From: DASXIF01 sp036498145
GTDB taxonomy: Bacteria; Actinomycetota; Actinomycetes; Mycobacteriales; Jatrophihabitantaceae
Reading direction: 5' to 3'
Assembly: GCA_963708625.1 (NCBI GenBank)
Contig: CAVPSV010000004.1
Coordinates: forward strand, 1,612,001-1,676,000
Length of the DNA: 64,000 bases
Part shown: positions 61,889 to 64,000 of the stretch, in pieces
Layout: the number at the start of each line of letters is the position of its first letter
How positions within the stretch are numbered: position 1 is the stretch's first letter
Notes under the pieces: model-generated
The model's database searches: none
Seen by the model: the letters and a program-made list of their open reading frames with translations, nothing else
Told to the model about the DNA's origin: nothing
Program-made: the position numbers and the translations under genes

Positions 61889-64000
61889 GTGGCAGGGCCG
61901 GGTCAGCCGACCGACCCGTTGCGCGCTGCACGAGAGCTGTACCAGCGCGCAGTGGCGGAGAGTTCCGCGCTGCGTCCTGTCCCCGCGGCGAGGCTGATCC
62001 GCCAGGCGATGATCGCCATCGACCGCTGCGCCGATCCCACCGGGCCGGACGCGCTTTCGTTGCGTGCCCGACTGACGATGACGCACGCGAAGGTCGTATC
62101 CGAACTGCATGGTGCGGACCGCGGGCTGGTCCTGCTCGACGAGGCGCAACGGCTGTTCGACGCGGGTGCCGACAGCCGCTTGCTGGCAGGCTTCTACAAC
62201 CAGCGGGGCGTACTGATGATCCGCTTCGGTCGGCTGCGCGAGGCTGATTGCCGAGTTCGACGAGGCCGAGCGCCGGTTCGCCGGGGCGTCCGCGTTGGAT
62301 CGAGCCAACGTCCTGCTCAATCGAGGTACCGCCGAGATGCTGCTCGGCGACCTGGCCCGTTCCGCGCGCGATCTGTCCCGGTGCACGGTGGTGGCGCGCG
62401 ACGGCGACCAGCCGATGCTGCAGTGGATGGCGCTGCACAACCTCGGTTACGTCGACTTCCTGCGTGGGGACCTGCCGCGGGCGTTGCAACGCATGGACGA
62501 GGCTGCTGATCTCGGCGTGGCGGAGAACGCGGTCAGCATGCTCGATCGTGCACGGGTGCTGGTAGAAGCCGGGTTGTACCGCGAGGCGGACGATGCACTC
62601 GCCCGAGCCAGTGCGGTCACGCGCGCGGATCGGCTTACCCAGGAACTCGGTGAGGCGGAACTGGAACGCGCGCGGTGCGCTCTCATCGCCGACGACGTCG
62701 CCGGCGCCCGCCGGCTGGCCTCAGCTGCGCGCAATCGGTTCCGCCGCCGCGGCAACGACGCGTGGCGACGCACCGCGGAACTCGTGCTGCTGCAAGGTGA
62801 CCTTGCTGCCGGACGTCCGAGCGGTCGGTTGCTCGAACCGGCGCTGCGGGTGCGGGCCGAGTTCGTGGCGGACGGTCTGATCGGTGCCGCGCGGACCGCC
62901 GGGCTGATCGCCGCGGAGGCGCTGATCAGGATCGATCAGCAGCAACGCGCGGCCGATTTGCTCGCCGAACTCGGCCGCGCCGGCAAGGACGAATCGATCA
63001 CGATCGGCCTGCATGCCCGTTACGTGGGCGCGTTGCTGCAGCAGCGCCGGGGGCGGCGGGGGGTGGCGCAGCGGCAGGTGCGCTCAGGCCTGGCTGAACT
63101 CGCGAGCTACCAGGCACGGTTCGGCAGCCTCGACCTGCAGACCGCCGCGGCCGTGCACGGCAGGCGGCTGGCCGAACTCGGCATCGCCCTGGCACTCGAA
63201 TCGGGAAAGGCGAGTGACGTCTTTTCCGCAGCGGAGCAGGCTCGTGCCGCCTCGACCCGGTTGCCGCCGGTGCGGCCCGCGGCCGACGAGACCACCGCCG
63301 AGTTGATCGCCGAGTTGCGCCAGCTGACCGAAACGCTGCGCGGCGCCGAGCAGGACCACGGCTCGCGGGAACCGTTGCTCCGCCGTCGTCACGAGCTGGA
63401 ACGTGCGATCGCGGCGCGGCGCTGGAGCCTTGCCGGGGTCGGCGATGCCCGCCCGCTCGTCTCGCTCGGCGAGGTGCAGGACGCGGTCTCCCGCGGCGGG
63501 CAGCCGAGCGCGGATGCCGGATCGCGCGCACGTGCGTCTACCGGCATCAGTGTGGCGATGTTCGTGGGCTCGGCCGGCGCGCTCCACGCGCTCGTTATCA
63601 CGCCGGCGGGATTCACCTCGTGGGGCTGGGCGCGATCGCCGATGTGCTCGAGCCCATCCGGCGGATGCCGCGCGGACCTTGATGTGGTTGCCCAACCGCT
63701 GTTGCCGACGGGGCTGCGCGCGACGGCGATGCGGTCGTTGGGGCGGTCGGCGGAGCTGGTCGACGAGGCATTGATCCGTCCGCTGCACACGGACAGCTCG
63801 CTGGTCGTGATCAGCACCGGCGCGCTCGGCCAGGTGCCGTGGGGTCAATTGCCCTCGTTGCGGGCGGTGCCGGTCGCCGTGGCGCCGTCGGCCACCGCGT
63901 GGCTCACCGCCGCGCGGCGCACTCGCCAGCGACGCCGTCTGGTCGCGATCTCCGGGCCGGACCTGGCCCGGGCGGGACACGAGGCGAAGGGTGTTGCTGC
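61889..64000 (+). CDS. TPR-CHAT domain protein, 5' part, frame broken, cut by window end
   Basis: A large protein (over 700 residues, open at the window edge). It begins at a GTG with ARELYQRAVAESSALRPVPA and continues as TPR-like helices (LLAGFYNQRGVLMIRFGRLR, MALHNLGYVDFLRGDLPRAL, AELERARCALIADDVAGARR). The last part (STGISVAMFVGSAGALHALV, then HTDSSLVVISTGALGQVPWG and PVAVAPSATAWLTAARRT) matches the start of a CHAT caspase-like domain; the catalytic His and Cys would lie beyond the window. Frame changes are needed near 62245, 63603 and 63667, the last two compensating each other. Confidence 0.78.

Overview
The window is high-GC DNA of an actinomycete. The right half repeats the gene order known from Mycobacterium tuberculosis: tRNA-Thr, tRNA-Met, rpmG, hadA, hadB, then tRNA-Trp, secE, nusG, rplK, rplA. 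A three-subunit mycobacterial-type succinate dehydrogenase, a KorAB ferredoxin oxidoreductase, the pabC/Fur/ygfZ cluster and frequent GTG starts fit as well. The genus cannot be fixed from the sequence alone.

Layout. 0-20.3 kb is chromosomal: an ABC exporter, a TetR regulator, two surface proteins with LPXTG-like ends, an AurF-type diiron oxygenase, pabC, a histidine-tailed Fur protein with ygfZ, a fluoride-channel pair, rarD-korB-korA, a sulfur group (cysteine dioxygenase, rhodanese, carbonic anhydrase), htpX, yajQ-rmlA, an MpaB-type oxygenase and tRNA-Tyr. 20.36-41.23 kb looks like a genomic island integrated into tRNA-Tyr: a 51-bp exact copy of the tRNA 3' end lies at the far border, and an exact 21-bp inverted repeat lies just inside each end. 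No integrase is visible. The island carries two ECF41 sigma factors with matching promoters that serve a carboxymuconolactone decarboxylase/cytochrome b pair and a DoxX/epimerase set. It also has a LuxR-type ATPase regulator, hydrolases, a TagC-like secreted protein, a flavin monooxygenase, a methyltransferase, a MarR-controlled reductase and, at the right end, a VapBC toxin-antitoxin pair. 41.2-57.8 kb is chromosomal core: a repeat array, an ArsR-controlled exporter, sdhCAB, tRNAs, hadAB, a lipoprotein peptidase, aspC and the secE-nusG-rplKA cluster.

57.9-64 kb holds the most unusual locus: a HopA1-like gene divergent from a tightly overlapping operon of a cytoplasmic subtilase with ten tandem PFVNGT repeats, its own ECF-type sigma factor, a small beta-sandwich protein and a TPR protein that leads into a probable CHAT protease, cut by the window end. 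It looks like a regulated proteolytic or conflict system.

Caution. Many genes between about 10.9 and 20.2 kb, 28.8 and 36.1 kb, and after 62.2 kb are broken by single-base frame changes, including normally conserved genes (korA, korB, htpX, yajQ, rmlA). Genes in the other parts are intact. This clustering points to consensus errors in weakly covered segments rather than real decay, so those genes are annotated as one reading unit each.
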